From an uncultured Thiohalocapsa sp. (lineage in GTDB: Bacteria; Pseudomonadota; Gammaproteobacteria; Chromatiales; Chromatiaceae): 64,000 bases of DNA. A program made the position numbers and the translations under genes. Each line of letters begins with the position of its first letter. The first letter of the stretch is position 1. The notes beneath the pieces are model-generated. The model was not told the origin of the DNA and searched no databases. It saw only the letters and a program-made list of their open reading frames with translations. The DNA lies in assembly GCF_913063425.1 (NCBI RefSeq), contig NZ_CAJXYK010000024.1, positions 1 through 64,000 on the forward strand, in the 5' to 3' direction. Positions 1-8,097 of the stretch are shown here, piece by piece.

Positions 1-81
1 TCCACGACCATGATCTACACCCATGTGATGAATCGCCCGGGGGTGCTGCCGGTGCGCAGCCCGGTGGATGGGTTGGGATGA
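1..81 (+). CDS. Integron-integrase-like tyrosine recombinase, C-terminal end only
   Basis: Only the last 26 codons are inside the window. They read STTMIYTHV, then a short stretch ending in RSPVDGLG and a TGA stop. The MIYTHV segment carries the catalytic tyrosine of tyrosine recombinases, and a tail of the RSPxD type is typical of integron integrases (IntI) rather than phage integrases. The family would act by strand exchange at attI/attC sites. In integrons the cassette array lies upstream of intI, which here would be to the left of the window; no attC-like site is seen to the right. Family assignment rests on a short tail, so a related non-integron recombinase remains possible. Confidence 0.7.
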   Translation, partial: STTMIYTHVMNRPGVLPVRSPVDGLG

Positions 82-135
82 CGGGAGCGTTGGTCTTGGT
101 GCGCCGGTGCCCTGATGCCAATCAGAGCAGCTCAC

Positions 136-159
136 CACGAAGACACGAAGAGCACGAAG
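136..159 (+). repeat. Three near-tandem CACGAAG copies
   Basis: CACGAAG occurs at 136-142, 144-150 and 153-159, that is with 8-9 base periodicity. Strings of this type recur in non-coding DNA of several high-GC bacterial genomes, as I recall; function unknown. Confidence 0.6.
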
Positions 160-181
160 CAGAAGACGCGGAAGGACAGCT

Positions 182-195
182 GCTTGCCGGCAAGC
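182..195. repeat. Perfect 14-bp palindrome
   Basis: GCTTGCC followed directly by GGCAAGC; self-complementary with no loop. It belongs with the hairpin cluster behind the recombinase fragment. Confidence 0.6.
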
Positions 196-270
196 TGCGC
201 CGGGACTTCGCTCGCGCTGTGGGTCGAAGGCGCGAGTGTGCTTCGCCTGCGGAGTCCTCCTTGGTTCATC

Positions 271-294
271 GTCGCGAAGCTCCTGCTTCGCGAC
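271..294. repeat. Hairpin, 10-bp perfect stem
   Basis: GTCGCGAAGC, a TCCT loop, then GCTTCGCGAC. The core is shared with the 438-463 hairpin. There is no T-run after it, so it is not a typical intrinsic terminator. Confidence 0.7.
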
Positions 295-300
295 GGCGGC

Positions 301-319
301 CGGGAAGCTGTGCTTCCCG
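301..319. repeat. Hairpin, 8-bp perfect stem
   Basis: CGGGAAGC, a TGT loop, then GCTTCCCG; only a few bases after the 271-294 hairpin and similar in its GAAGC/GCTTC core. Confidence 0.65.
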
Positions 320-437
320 AGAACGGCCTTAGGCATCGGCGACCCCGGGAATCCGTTCCGCTCGCTTGCTCCATGGCCGCACGCGCCCCGCCACCCCTGC
401 CTGCGCAGCACATCCGCAAGCACAGCTTCCGCGCTCG

Positions 438-463
438 GGTCGCGAAGCTGGAGCTTCGCGACC
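438..463. repeat. Hairpin, 12-bp perfect stem
   Basis: GGTCGCGAAGCT, a two-base GG loop, then AGCTTCGCGACC. It is the longest stem of the cluster and shares TCGCGAAGC/GCTTCGCGA with 271-294. Confidence 0.7.
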
Positions 464-610
464 AGGGAATCACCACGTAGCCAGGGCGACGCGGCGCAGA
501 GCGTCCGCCCCAGCTCCGACGCTGGAACGTGGGAGCCAGCGCCCGGCCCGTGCTCGGACTCATGATCGACGCCCGGCGGCTCGGGCTGCGCTGGCGCAAG
601 CGCGGCCCGG

Positions 611-635
611 CACAGGCTCACAGGCTGAGCCTGTG
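611..635. repeat. Hairpin, 10-bp perfect stem upstream of the helicase gene
   Basis: CACAGGCTCA, loop CAGGC, then TGAGCCTGTG. It ends 37 bases before the mrfA start codon, so it could fold in the mRNA leader or form part of a binding site; no function can be assigned. Confidence 0.6.
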
Positions 636-672
636 CTGCGGTAGGCTCCGGGAAACGCACCCGGAGCCTGCC

Positions 673-3531
673 ATGTCTGCTGTCCTTGACGCTTCGTCCG
701 CCCGGCCCAGTCCCTCTGGGCTCGATCCGGCGCTGCCCGCTGGACCGGCAGTGGTCGGTGAGGGCACATCCAAGCCGCACGATGACCGCGTCCACCGCCT
801 GCTCGGCGGCCTCAAGCGCAAGTATGCCGGGCGCATCACCGGTGAGCTGGCGATGCCGGCGCAGGCGGCGCGCTTTGCCGAGCTGCCGGAGGGGCTGCAT
901 CCGCGGCTGCGGGCGGCGCTGGCGGCGCGGGGGCTGACCCGGCTCTATGCCCACCAGCGCGCCGCCTGGGAGCGGGTGCAGGCGGGGGAGCATCTGGTGG
1001 TGGCGACGCCGACGGCGTCCGGCAAGACGCTCTGCTACAACCTGCCGGTGCTGGATGCGGTCTTGAGTCGGCAGGCGAAGGCGCTGTATCTGTTCCCCAC
1101 CAAGGCGCTGGCGCAGGATCAGGTGGCGGAGCTGTCGGAGCTGAATCAGGCGTTGGTGGGCGGGGCGGGTGGTGCGGTCCGCACAGCGGAGCCTACGGGG
1201 GAAGGTGCCGGTAAAGGGGAGGGTGCTGCTGCGGCGCAGGTCCGCGCAGATGACGGCGTCGCGGCCCGCGCGCCGGACCCGGCGGGGTCCGTGCCCAGGG
1301 GCCGCTCTGCGGACCGGGGATCTGAGCGTGGCACCGGCGGCGGGTCCCTGGGCATCAAGGCCTTCACCTTCGACGGCGACACCCCGGGGGATGCCCGCAA
1401 GGCGGTGCGCACCCGCGGCGACATCGTGCTGTCCAACCCGGACATGCTGCATCAGGCCATCCTGCCGCATCACACCAAGTGGGCGCAGTTCTTCGAGTCG
1501 CTGCAATTCGTGGTGGTGGATGAGCTGCACGGCTATCGCGGCGTCTTCGGCAGCCATGTGGCCAATGTCTTCCGGCGGCTCTTGCGCATCTGCCGGTTCT
1601 ACGGGGCCAGTCCGGTGTTCATCTTCGCGTCCGCCACCATCGCCAATCCGGCGGAGCTGGCGGGGCGGCTCATCGGTGCGCCCGTGCACGCGATCACCGA
1701 CAGCGGTGCGCCGCGGGGGGAGCGGCAGCTTTTGCTCTGGAACCCGCCGGTCATCGACCCGGACCTCGGTATCCGGGCGTCGGCCCGCTCGCAGACCACG
1801 CGCATCGCCCGCGCGGCCACGAAGCAGGGGCTCAAGAACATCGTCTTCGCCCGCTCGCGGCTGATGGTGGAGGTCATCACCAAGTACCTGAAGGACGTCT
1901 TCGACCGCGACCCGCGCCGCCCGCCGCGGGTGCTCGCCTACCGCGGCGGCTATCTGCCGAGCGAGCGGCGCAGCGGTGAGCGGGCGCTGCGGGCGGGCCG
2001 CGTGGACTGCGTGGTAAGCACCTCGGCGCTGGAGCTCGGCGTGGACATCGGCGCCCTGGATGTCGCCGTGCTGAACGGCTACCCGGGCACCATCGCCGCC
2101 ACCTGGCAGCGCCTCGGCCGCGCCGGGCGTCGCAACCGCCCTTGCCTGGGCGTGCTGGTGGCCACCAGCGACCCGCTGGATCAGTACATGGTGCGGCATC
2201 CGGAATTCTTCTTGGGCAGCTCGCCGGAGCATGCGCGCATCCATCCCGATCAGCTTCTGATCCTGATGGACCATGTGCGCTGCGCCGCCTTCGAGCTGCC
2301 CTTCCGCGACGGCGAGGGCTTCGGCGACTGCGCGGAGGACCTCGCCGAGATGCTCGCCTATCTGCGCGACGAGGGGCTGCTGCAGCGCCAGGGGCCGCAA
2401 TGGTTCTGGGTGGCGGACAGCTATCCGGCCAATGCCGTGTCCCTGCGCTCGGTGGCGGAGGGCAACTTCGTGGTCATCGACACCACCGGCGGCGGGCAGA
2501 CCATCATCGCCGAGGTGGACTACACCGGCGCCCCCGGCACCGTCTACGAGGGCGCCATCTACATGGTGCAGTCTCAGCCCTACCAGGTGGAGAAGCTGGA
2601 CTGGACCGGCCGCAAGGCCTATGTCACCAGAACCCGGGCGGACTACTACACCGACGCCATCGATTACACCAAGCTCAAGATCCTGGCGGAATTCGACCGG
2701 GGCGGGATGGTGGCGGCGCTGCGCGGGGCGGGCGGGGTGGCTGCCGAGCGTCCTTATGCCGACAGCGACACCGATCCCGACAGCGATACCGAGACCGGCT
2801 CCGGCGCCGAGGCCACCGCGGCCGCCGCCCACGGCGAGGTGCACCTGGTGCGCCGTTATCCGGGCTACAAGAAGATCCGCTACTACAGCCACGACAACAT
2901 CGGCTACGGCAACATCGACCTGCCGGACCAGGAGATGCACACCACCGCCGTCTGGTGGCAGCTGCACCCGCGGGTGCTGGCACGGGCGGTGGCGGAGACC
3001 TTCGGCAGCCGCGAGCGGCTGGTGGAGGGCTTCCTCGGCGCCGCCTACGCCCTGCACCACGTGGCGGCGCTGCGCGCCATGGCGGAGGTGCAGGACCTGG
3101 GCCGCGCCGTGGGCGACGGGCAGGGGCGCTGGTTCGCCGTGGTGGGTGCCGACGGCCGCGGCCAGCTGCGCGGGCCGGACAACCAGCCCCTGGACGCGCC
3201 GCCGCCCGGCGGCTTCGAGCCGACGCTCTTCCTGTACGACAACTACCCGGGCGGTGTCGGGCTTTCGGCGCCGCTGTTCGAGGCGGCGACGACGCTGCTC
3301 GCGGACGCCCTGGCGCTGGTGCAGGGCTGTGCCTGCACCGGCGGCTGCCCGGCCTGCATCGGGCCCATCCTGCCGGGCGACGAGCAGCGGGCGCAGCCGC
3401 CGAAGGCGCTGGCCGCCGCCGTGCTGGCGCTGCTCGGCGGGCGCTCGCCGGGAACCCTCACCGCGGGGACGTCGGGCACCGGCCAAGCCGCGGCGAAGCC
3501 CGGGCACGGCACCCGCCGGAGCGATGCATGA
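673..3531 (+). CDS. mrfA: MrfA/YprA-type DEAD/DEAH-box DNA helicase with DUF1998 cysteine cluster
   Basis: Superfamily 2 helicase of the kind that in Bacillus subtilis (MrfA) acts with MrfB to repair mitomycin-type DNA damage. The 952-residue product has the ATP-binding motif TPTASGKT (Lys118), a DELH box near 283, the helicase C motifs (SALELGVDIG, QRLGRAGR) and a C-terminal cysteine group at about 886, 888, 892 and 895, matching the metal-binding DUF1998 region. Start chosen at 673 because GGAG lies 7 bases upstream; the frame is open further left. Two low-complexity inserts are unusual: an Ala/Gly-rich one at about 160-225 before the DELH box and an acidic Asp/Thr one near 700. Its stop overlaps the start of the mrfB-like gene (ATGA), so the two are translationally coupled. 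Confidence 0.9.
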   Translation: MSAVLDASSARPSPSGLDPALPAGPAVVGEGTSKPHDDRVHRLLGGLKRKYAGRITGELAMPAQAARFAELPEGLHPRLRAALAARGLTRLYAHQRAAWERVQAGEHLVVATPTASGKTLCYNLPVLDAVLSRQAKALYLFPTKALAQDQVAELSELNQALVGGAGGAVRTAEPTGEGAGKGEGAAAAQVRADDGVAARAPDPAGSVPRGRSADRGSERGTGGGSLGIKAFTFDGDTPGDARKAVRTRGDIVLSNPDMLHQAILPHHTKWAQFFESLQFVVVDELHGYRGVFGSHVANVFRRLLRICRFYGASPVFIFASATIANPAELAGRLIGAPVHAITDSGAPRGERQLLLWNPPVIDPDLGIRASARSQTTRIARAATKQGLKNIVFARSRLMVEVITKYLKDVFDRDPRRPPRVLAYRGGYLPSERRSGERALRAGRVDCVVSTSALELGVDIGALDVAVLNGYPGTIAATWQRLGRAGRRNRPCLGVLVATSDPLDQYMVRHPEFFLGSSPEHARIHPDQLLILMDHVRCAAFELPFRDGEGFGDCAEDLAEMLAYLRDEGLLQRQGPQWFWVADSYPANAVSLRSVAEGNFVVIDTTGGGQTIIAEVDYTGAPGTVYEGAIYMVQSQPYQVEKLDWTGRKAYVTRTRADYYTDAIDYTKLKILAEFDRGGMVAALRGAGGVAAERPYADSDTDPDSDTETGSGAEATAAAAHGEVHLVRRYPGYKKIRYYSHDNIGYGNIDLPDQEMHTTAVWWQLHPRVLARAVAETFGSRERLVEGFLGAAYALHHVAALRAMAEVQDLGRAVGDGQGRWFAVVGADGRGQLRGPDNQPLDAPPPGGFEPTLFLYDNYPGGVGLSAPLFEAATTLLADALALVQGCACTGGCPACIGPILPGDEQRAQPPKALAAAVLALLGGRSPGTLTAGTSGTGQAAAKPGHGTRRSDA

Positions 3532-4847
3532 AGAGCCTGCGCGAGCGCCTGCGGCGGGTGCAGGGGGAGGCGGCGCCGGAGCCGACCCCGCCGGCGCCGG
3601 CGCAGCCGAGCCTTGCTGACCGCCTGAAGCGCCTGGGTGGGGCCAGAGCTGGTGCCGCCGGGGCAGCGACGCCGGCAGCCCCCGCAGCCCCCGCAGCAGC
3701 GGCGCCGCCGCCGACCCCTTCGCCCGCCCGCTCGGCTGCCCCTTCGGCGGCGGACGAGGCAGCCCTCGCCGCCCGGCTCGGTGCCGAGCAGCTCGCCCCC
3801 GGCGTGCTGCGGGTGGAGCGAAGCCGCCCCCTCGCCCTGGCGCACGGCCGCTGCACGGCGCAGCCGGACCCGGCCGCCGTGACGCTGCTGGAGCCGGATG
3901 CTCCGACGGACCCAGCCGGCTGGGTCGCCCTGGACACGGAGACCAGCGGCCTCGCCGGCGGCACCGGCACCTGGGCCTTTGTGGTGGGGCTCGCGCGCTG
4001 GCGGGCGGACCGGCTGGTGCTGACCCAGTACCTGCTGACCCGCCTGGATGCCGAAGCCGAGCTGCTGGCAATGCTGGGCGCGGACCTCGCCGACGCCGCG
4101 CTCCTGCTCAGCTACAACGGTAAGGCCTTCGATGTACCGCTGCTCGCGGCAAGGCTGCGCCTGGCGCGGCTGCCGGATGCGACGGCCGGCCTCGCGCATC
4201 TGGACCTGCTGCATCCGGTGCGCCGGGCCTTCAGCGGGGTCTGGCCCGATTGCCGCCTCGCCAGCGTCGAGGCACGCCTGCTGGGCCACAGGCGTGCGGA
4301 TGACCTGCCCGGTGCCGAGGCGCCGGCGGCCTGGCTCTCCTGGCTGCGCCGGGGCGACGGCCGCCGGCTGGGTGCCGTGCTGGCGCACAACCGCGACGAT
4401 CTGATCTCCGTCGCAGCCCTGCCGGCGCGGCTCGCGGCGGCGCATCACGCACCGGCGGCGCTCGGGGCCGATGTGCTGCGCATCGCCCGCTGGCGTCTCG
4501 CGGCGGGCGATCCCGCCGGCGCTCGGCGGCTGCTGGCCGCGGACGCGTCCGCCCTCGACGACGCCGCCCGGCAGCTGCTGGCCCGGCTCCACGCCCGCGC
4601 CGGCGACTGGCCGGCGGCGCTGGCCCTGTGGGAGCGCCTCGCCGCCGCCGGCGACCCGGCCGCGCTGGAGGCCCTGGCCAAGCACTACGAGCACCGCGCA
4701 AAGGACCCGGTCCAGGCCCTTGCCCACGCCCGGCGGCTGCCGCCGGGGCCGGCGACGGAGCGCCGCTGTCAGCGATTGGCGTACAAGGCGCGGGCGACCT
4801 GCCTGAGCAAGCATCTGCTGATCGAGCCGCCCGATGAGTGTCATTGA
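3528..4847 (+). CDS. mrfB: MrfB/YprB-type RNase H-like 3'-5' exonuclease with TPR-like tail
   Basis: Predicted DEDDh-type exonuclease partner of the preceding helicase (YprB family, RNase_H_2 fold). In 439 residues one sees a disordered Pro/Ala-rich N-terminus (1-85), then the nuclease core: ALDTETSG with Asp136 and Glu138, SYNGKAFD with Asp202, and HNRDDLIS with His287 and Asp290/291. These are the acidic residues and histidine expected for two-metal nucleolytic activity. The Ala/Leu-rich part after 300 resembles the TPR-like tail of MrfB. The 4-base overlap with the helicase gene makes a two-gene repair operon very likely. No SOS box could be recognised upstream. Confidence 0.85.
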   Translation: MKSLRERLRRVQGEAAPEPTPPAPAQPSLADRLKRLGGARAGAAGAATPAAPAAPAAAAPPPTPSPARSAAPSAADEAALAARLGAEQLAPGVLRVERSRPLALAHGRCTAQPDPAAVTLLEPDAPTDPAGWVALDTETSGLAGGTGTWAFVVGLARWRADRLVLTQYLLTRLDAEAELLAMLGADLADAALLLSYNGKAFDVPLLAARLRLARLPDATAGLAHLDLLHPVRRAFSGVWPDCRLASVEARLLGHRRADDLPGAEAPAAWLSWLRRGDGRRLGAVLAHNRDDLISVAALPARLAAAHHAPAALGADVLRIARWRLAAGDPAGARRLLAADASALDDAARQLLARLHARAGDWPAALALWERLAAAGDPAALEALAKHYEHRAKDPVQALAHARRLPPGPATERRCQRLAYKARATCLSKHLLIEPPDECH

Positions 4848-4874
4848 CCGGGGCTCTGTGCTCGGCGATATAAG
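4844..4874 (+). promoter_or_regulatory. Candidate sigma-70 promoter for the response regulator gene
   Basis: TTGACC at 4844-4849 is followed after 19 bases by TATAAG at 4869-4874 (or after 17 by GATATA). The -35 element overlaps the stop codon of the exonuclease gene, which would give the next gene its own start of transcription about 37 bases before its ATG. Seen by eye only. Confidence 0.4.
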
Positions 4875-4917
4875 AGGCCGCCTTCTTCAGGCTCCACGGC
4901 AACCAACGGAGCGGCCC

Positions 4918-5559
4918 ATGAGCATCAAAGTCGTCCTCGCCGACGATCACAAAATGATTCGCGAAGCCCTCGGCGCCTTGCTGTCCCGGGAGCCGGACAT
5001 CCAGGTGGTGGCCTTCGCCGGCGACGGCGCCGAGGCGCTCACCCTCGCCCAGGCCTGGAAGCCGGACATCGTGCTGATGGACGTCTGCATGCCCGGCGTG
5101 GACGGCATCGAGGCCGCCATGCGCATCGTCAAGCTCCTGCCGCGCACCCGCGTCATCGCCCTGTCGGCCCAGGGCGAGCGGCCCTTCGTGTCACAGATGG
5201 TGGAGGCGGGCGTGCAGGGCTATGTGCTGAAGGACGAGTCCGTCGGCACGCTCGCGAGCGCGGTGCGGTCCGTGGCCGGCGGTCAGACCTGGCTGCCGGA
5301 CAGCTCGCAGATCCTGAGCGGGCCGGAGAAACGGCTGCTGTCGCGCCGCGAGCGCCTGGTGCTGAAGGAGCTCGCCGAAGGCAAGCGGGCGCGGGAGGTG
5401 GCCGAGACCATGGGCATCAGCACCAAGACCGTGGATACCTATCGGCGGCGCATGATGTCCAAGCTCGGGCTGGAGTCCCAGGCCGAGCTGGTGAAGTACG
5501 CCGTCGCCCTGCACAGCGGCGCCGGCGAGCGCGTCCGCGGTGCGGCGGAGACGGCTTGA
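4918..5559 (+). CDS. NarL/FixJ-type response regulator
   Basis: A 213-residue two-domain transcription regulator: receiver domain (1-120) with the acidic pair DD at 9-10, phospho-acceptor Asp55 in VLMDVCM and the conserved Lys in VLKDE, then a LuxR-type helix-turn-helix (about 145-205, LSRRERLVLKELAEG ... ISTKTVDTYRRR). It would be phosphorylated by a histidine kinase not present here. Start at 4918 with ACGGAG upstream; the frame extends left to 4834 but would then overlap the exonuclease gene. No neighbouring kinase, so it is an orphan within this window. Confidence 0.88.
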   Translation: MSIKVVLADDHKMIREALGALLSREPDIQVVAFAGDGAEALTLAQAWKPDIVLMDVCMPGVDGIEAAMRIVKLLPRTRVIALSAQGERPFVSQMVEAGVQGYVLKDESVGTLASAVRSVAGGQTWLPDSSQILSGPEKRLLSRRERLVLKELAEGKRAREVAETMGISTKTVDTYRRRMMSKLGLESQAELVKYAVALHSGAGERVRGAAETA

Positions 5560-5684
5560 GGTCCGCGTTGCCCGTGCACCGGGCGCGGGATCGGGACTGA
5601 TCGCCCGCACCGGGCTCGGCAGTGGCAGGGCATCGGCGCCGGTTCCGGCGCCCGAGCGCCGCAACCGGGGCCGCGTGCGCTGCT

Positions 5685-5706
5685 GCCGCCGACATCCATC
5701 GGCGGC
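5685..5706. terminator. Hairpin between convergent genes
   Basis: GCCGCCGA, loop CATCCA, TCGGCGGC: a perfect 8-bp GC stem lying 11 bases past the minus-strand peptidase stop and 126 bases past the response regulator stop. It has no T-run, so termination in either direction is only a possibility. Confidence 0.35.
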
Positions 5707-5717
5707 CGTCTGCCGGT

Positions 5718-7967
5718 TTAACGCTCCACCAGCGTCCCCTGCACCGGCATGCGCAGCTGCGGGCGTGCGTCGGAGAGCCACAGCGTCAGCGCGGAATCCC
5801 CGGGCGGCCATTGGCCCTTCAGCTGGTTGTCCGGCGCGTCGCCGGTGAAGGTCAGATAGCCGTACTTGCCGTAGTGCGGCAGCTTGCGGGCGAGTCCGGG
5901 CACCGCCGCCGGCGTCTCTGCCGCGACCCAGCCGAGCGCGCGCGTCGCATCCCCGGCCGCCAGGGCCACACTCACGCCACGCTGCTCGGTGCCGGCCAGG
6001 GCCAGGCTCCGGGCAGCGGGATCGAGGTCCAGCCCGCCGGCGGTCCCGGCGAATGCGTCGAGAAAGGCGTTCTCCCAGCCGAAGAGCCAGACGGCGCCCG
6101 CGTCCGGCAGTTCATCCAGCGCCTTGTCCTCAGCGATCTCCCAGCCCGGGTGACCCCGCTGCCAGGCCTCCGCCAGGCGGCGGTAGGCGGCTTTGAGTGG
6201 CCCGGGTGCCGCCGCCGGCAGCACCATCAGCCCGGCCTCGGCGCCGAACAGGTTGCTGAGGGAGGCCGGCGATTCCTCCGGCAGCAGCCGGCGGAAGGTG
6301 TCGAACTGGGGGTCCACCGCCACGCGCACCGGCGCCGTCGCCAGCCGCGCCTCGAAGCGGGCACCGCGCTGCTTGAAGGGTGCCAGCACCCGCCGCGGCG
6401 TGCCGCGCTCGGAGTGCACCACCACCGGCACCGTCATCGGGAAGGGGGGCTCATCCTGCACCTGATAGACGCTGCCGGAGACCAGGAAACCGCCGCCCTC
6501 GGCCTGGGCCACCTCGACATTGCCGAGCTTGAGGCGGGCGGCGCCGGTACGAGTGGTCCAGGCGCTGAAGAAATCGTCCAGATCGCGGTTGCTGGCGAGC
6601 TCGAAGGCGAGCTTCAGGTCGTCGAAGTCGGCGGTGCGGAAGCGGTTCTGGCGATAGAAGGCCTTGAGCCCGCTCTTGAAAGTGTCCTCGCCCAGCATGA
6701 CCCGCAGCATGTGCATGGTCATCAGCGTCTTGCCGTAACCGATGGCCTGGGAGGCGCTGCCGTGGCGACCGCGGAAGGCGGTGAGCGGGAAGTCCTCGCC
6801 GCTCTGCACGTAATCGGCGTAGGCCTTGAGCTGGTCGCGGCGGTAGTCGGCGCCGGCGCCCGCCAGGGCCTTGTTCAGATGGTCGGACAGGTAGGCCGTG
6901 AGCCCCTCGGACCAGTTGCCGCCGGCATAGTCCACGTAGACGCCGTTGCCCCACCAGTTGTGCAGGATCTCGTGGGGATAGGAGCTGTGCAGGATGAACG
7001 GCAGGCGCATCACCCGGGAGCCGAGCAGCGTGAAGGAGGGCATGCCGTAGCCCGTCTCCCAGAAATTCTCCACCAGCGCGAACTTGGCGTAGGGATAGGC
7101 GCCGATGAGCGCGCTGTAGCGGGCGAGGTAGGCGGCGGTGGCGTCCAGGTAGCGCGCGGCCAGGTCTGCGTCGGGCAGGCGCAGGTAGGCCTGGGCCTCG
7201 CCATGCGGCGTCTGCTGCCGATACAGCTTGAAGCGCGCGGCGCTGAGATAGAGCTCGTCCTGGGGCTGCTCCTCGGTCCAGCGGATCCGGGTGGCGTCGC
7301 CGTCCACCAGCTCGGGCCCCGCACCCTGGGAGACGGCGAGCCAGCCGGGCGGCAGAGTCACGGTGAGCCGCATGCGGTTCAGCGCGCCGGGACTGGTGGG
7401 ATACCAGCCGGTATAGCCGGTGAGAAAGACGCCGTCCGCGGCGATGGTGCCCACCAGCTGCTGGCGCTCGCGGCCCATGCCCTCGCGCACCGTGGTCAGG
7501 GGGTGGCGGATGCGCCCGCCGTAGCCCAGCGTCAGGGTGCTGCCGGGGGCCTTGGGCGTGAGCCGGAAGCGCTCCAGATGGCCCTCACGGCCGATGCGCT
7601 CCAGCACGGCGTCGCCCGCCACCACCCGGGGGGCGAGCCCGTGGTGCAGCAGGAACACGAGCTGGCCGATGTCGGCGGGCAGTGTCAGTTTGTCCGTGGT
7701 GGTGAGGCGGCCCGCCTCCGGGTCCAGCGCCACCTCGATGTCATGACCGACGACGGGCTGCGCCAGGGCGGCCCCTGCCGGCGGTGCCGCCCACAGCAGC
7801 GCCCACAGCAGCGCCCACAGCAGCATTGGCAGCACCGCCACGGCGGGCAGCAGCGCGCGCAGTGTGAGCGCGCGGCGGGCCGGCGCCGGGCGCAGGGCAG
7901 GCGTATCGGCTCGGGGGCGAATGGGCGCGGCAAGGCTCGGCATGGGGAACTTCGGGGGTCGGCGCAT
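5718..7967 (-). CDS. Exported M1-like (gluzincin) metallopeptidase
   Basis: Predicted zinc aminopeptidase-like protein of 749 residues, anchored or exported through an N-terminal hydrophobic segment (about 45-65). The zinc site is HEILH at 332-336 followed by GNWSEGL with Glu354, the gluzincin pattern HExxH...E. The spacing from the second His to Glu is one residue shorter than in typical M1 enzymes (18 instead of 19 steps), and no classical GAMEN exopeptidase motif is evident, so substrate class is uncertain. Start at 7967 because ACGGAG precedes that ATG; the frame is open to 8201 but would run into the divergent gene. The hydrophobic segment contains a threefold LLWA repeat encoded by three identical 12-bp units. 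It is divergent from the ChaN-like gene, 130 bp apart. Confidence 0.82.
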   Translation of the reverse strand: MRRPPKFPMPSLAAPIRPRADTPALRPAPARRALTLRALLPAVAVLPMLLWALLWALLWAAPPAGAALAQPVVGHDIEVALDPEAGRLTTTDKLTLPADIGQLVFLLHHGLAPRVVAGDAVLERIGREGHLERFRLTPKAPGSTLTLGYGGRIRHPLTTVREGMGRERQQLVGTIAADGVFLTGYTGWYPTSPGALNRMRLTVTLPPGWLAVSQGAGPELVDGDATRIRWTEEQPQDELYLSAARFKLYRQQTPHGEAQAYLRLPDADLAARYLDATAAYLARYSALIGAYPYAKFALVENFWETGYGMPSFTLLGSRVMRLPFILHSSYPHEILHNWWGNGVYVDYAGGNWSEGLTAYLSDHLNKALAGAGADYRRDQLKAYADYVQSGEDFPLTAFRGRHGSASQAIGYGKTLMTMHMLRVMLGEDTFKSGLKAFYRQNRFRTADFDDLKLAFELASNRDLDDFFSAWTTRTGAARLKLGNVEVAQAEGGGFLVSGSVYQVQDEPPFPMTVPVVVHSERGTPRRVLAPFKQRGARFEARLATAPVRVAVDPQFDTFRRLLPEESPASLSNLFGAEAGLMVLPAAAPGPLKAAYRRLAEAWQRGHPGWEIAEDKALDELPDAGAVWLFGWENAFLDAFAGTAGGLDLDPAARSLALAGTEQRGVSVALAAGDATRALGWVAAETPAAVPGLARKLPHYGKYGYLTFTGDAPDNQLKGQWPPGDSALTLWLSDARPQLRMPVQGTLVER
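7789..7824 (-). repeat. Three identical 12-bp tandem units inside the peptidase signal segment
   Basis: GCCCACAGCAGC is repeated three times without mismatch. On the coding strand it gives (LLWA)3, the hydrophobic core of the membrane anchor or signal peptide. Gain or loss of a unit would keep the frame and change the hydrophobic length by four residues. Confidence 0.85.
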
Positions 7968-8097
7968 GGTCGCTCCGTGGTCGGTTCGCGGCGGGCTCGC
8001 TGAGGAGCCGCGGCGGGCTGCACCGGGAGAATCCCGGGACGCGGCGCCGTCGCGCCCCCATAATGGAGATGTCCGCCAGACAATCACAGCAGGTGCC

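Larger units (their letters stand above)
82..672. other. 590-bp gene-free stretch rich in hairpins
   Basis: No reading frame here looks real: the candidates are short, mutually overlapping and full of Arg, Pro and Ser. The stretch holds three CACGAAG copies and at least five perfect inverted repeats, listed separately. Several share a core of the GCGAAGC/GCTTCGC or GGGAAGC/GCTTCCC kind, so they look like one family of dispersed palindromes. The ribosome-binding site of the next gene (GGAG, 7 bases before its ATG) closes the stretch. I see no attC consensus ends and no clear promoter. Confidence 0.7.

Noticed and set aside
82-672. Possible integron attC sites behind the IntI-like fragment
   Set aside because: The inverted repeats are perfect, short and lack the R'/R'' core ends (GTTRRRY/RYYYAAC); cassette arrays also lie on the other side of intI.
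529-672. N-terminal extension of the helicase to 529
   Set aside because: The extra 48 residues are low-complexity and run through a hairpin; GGAG stands before the ATG at 673.
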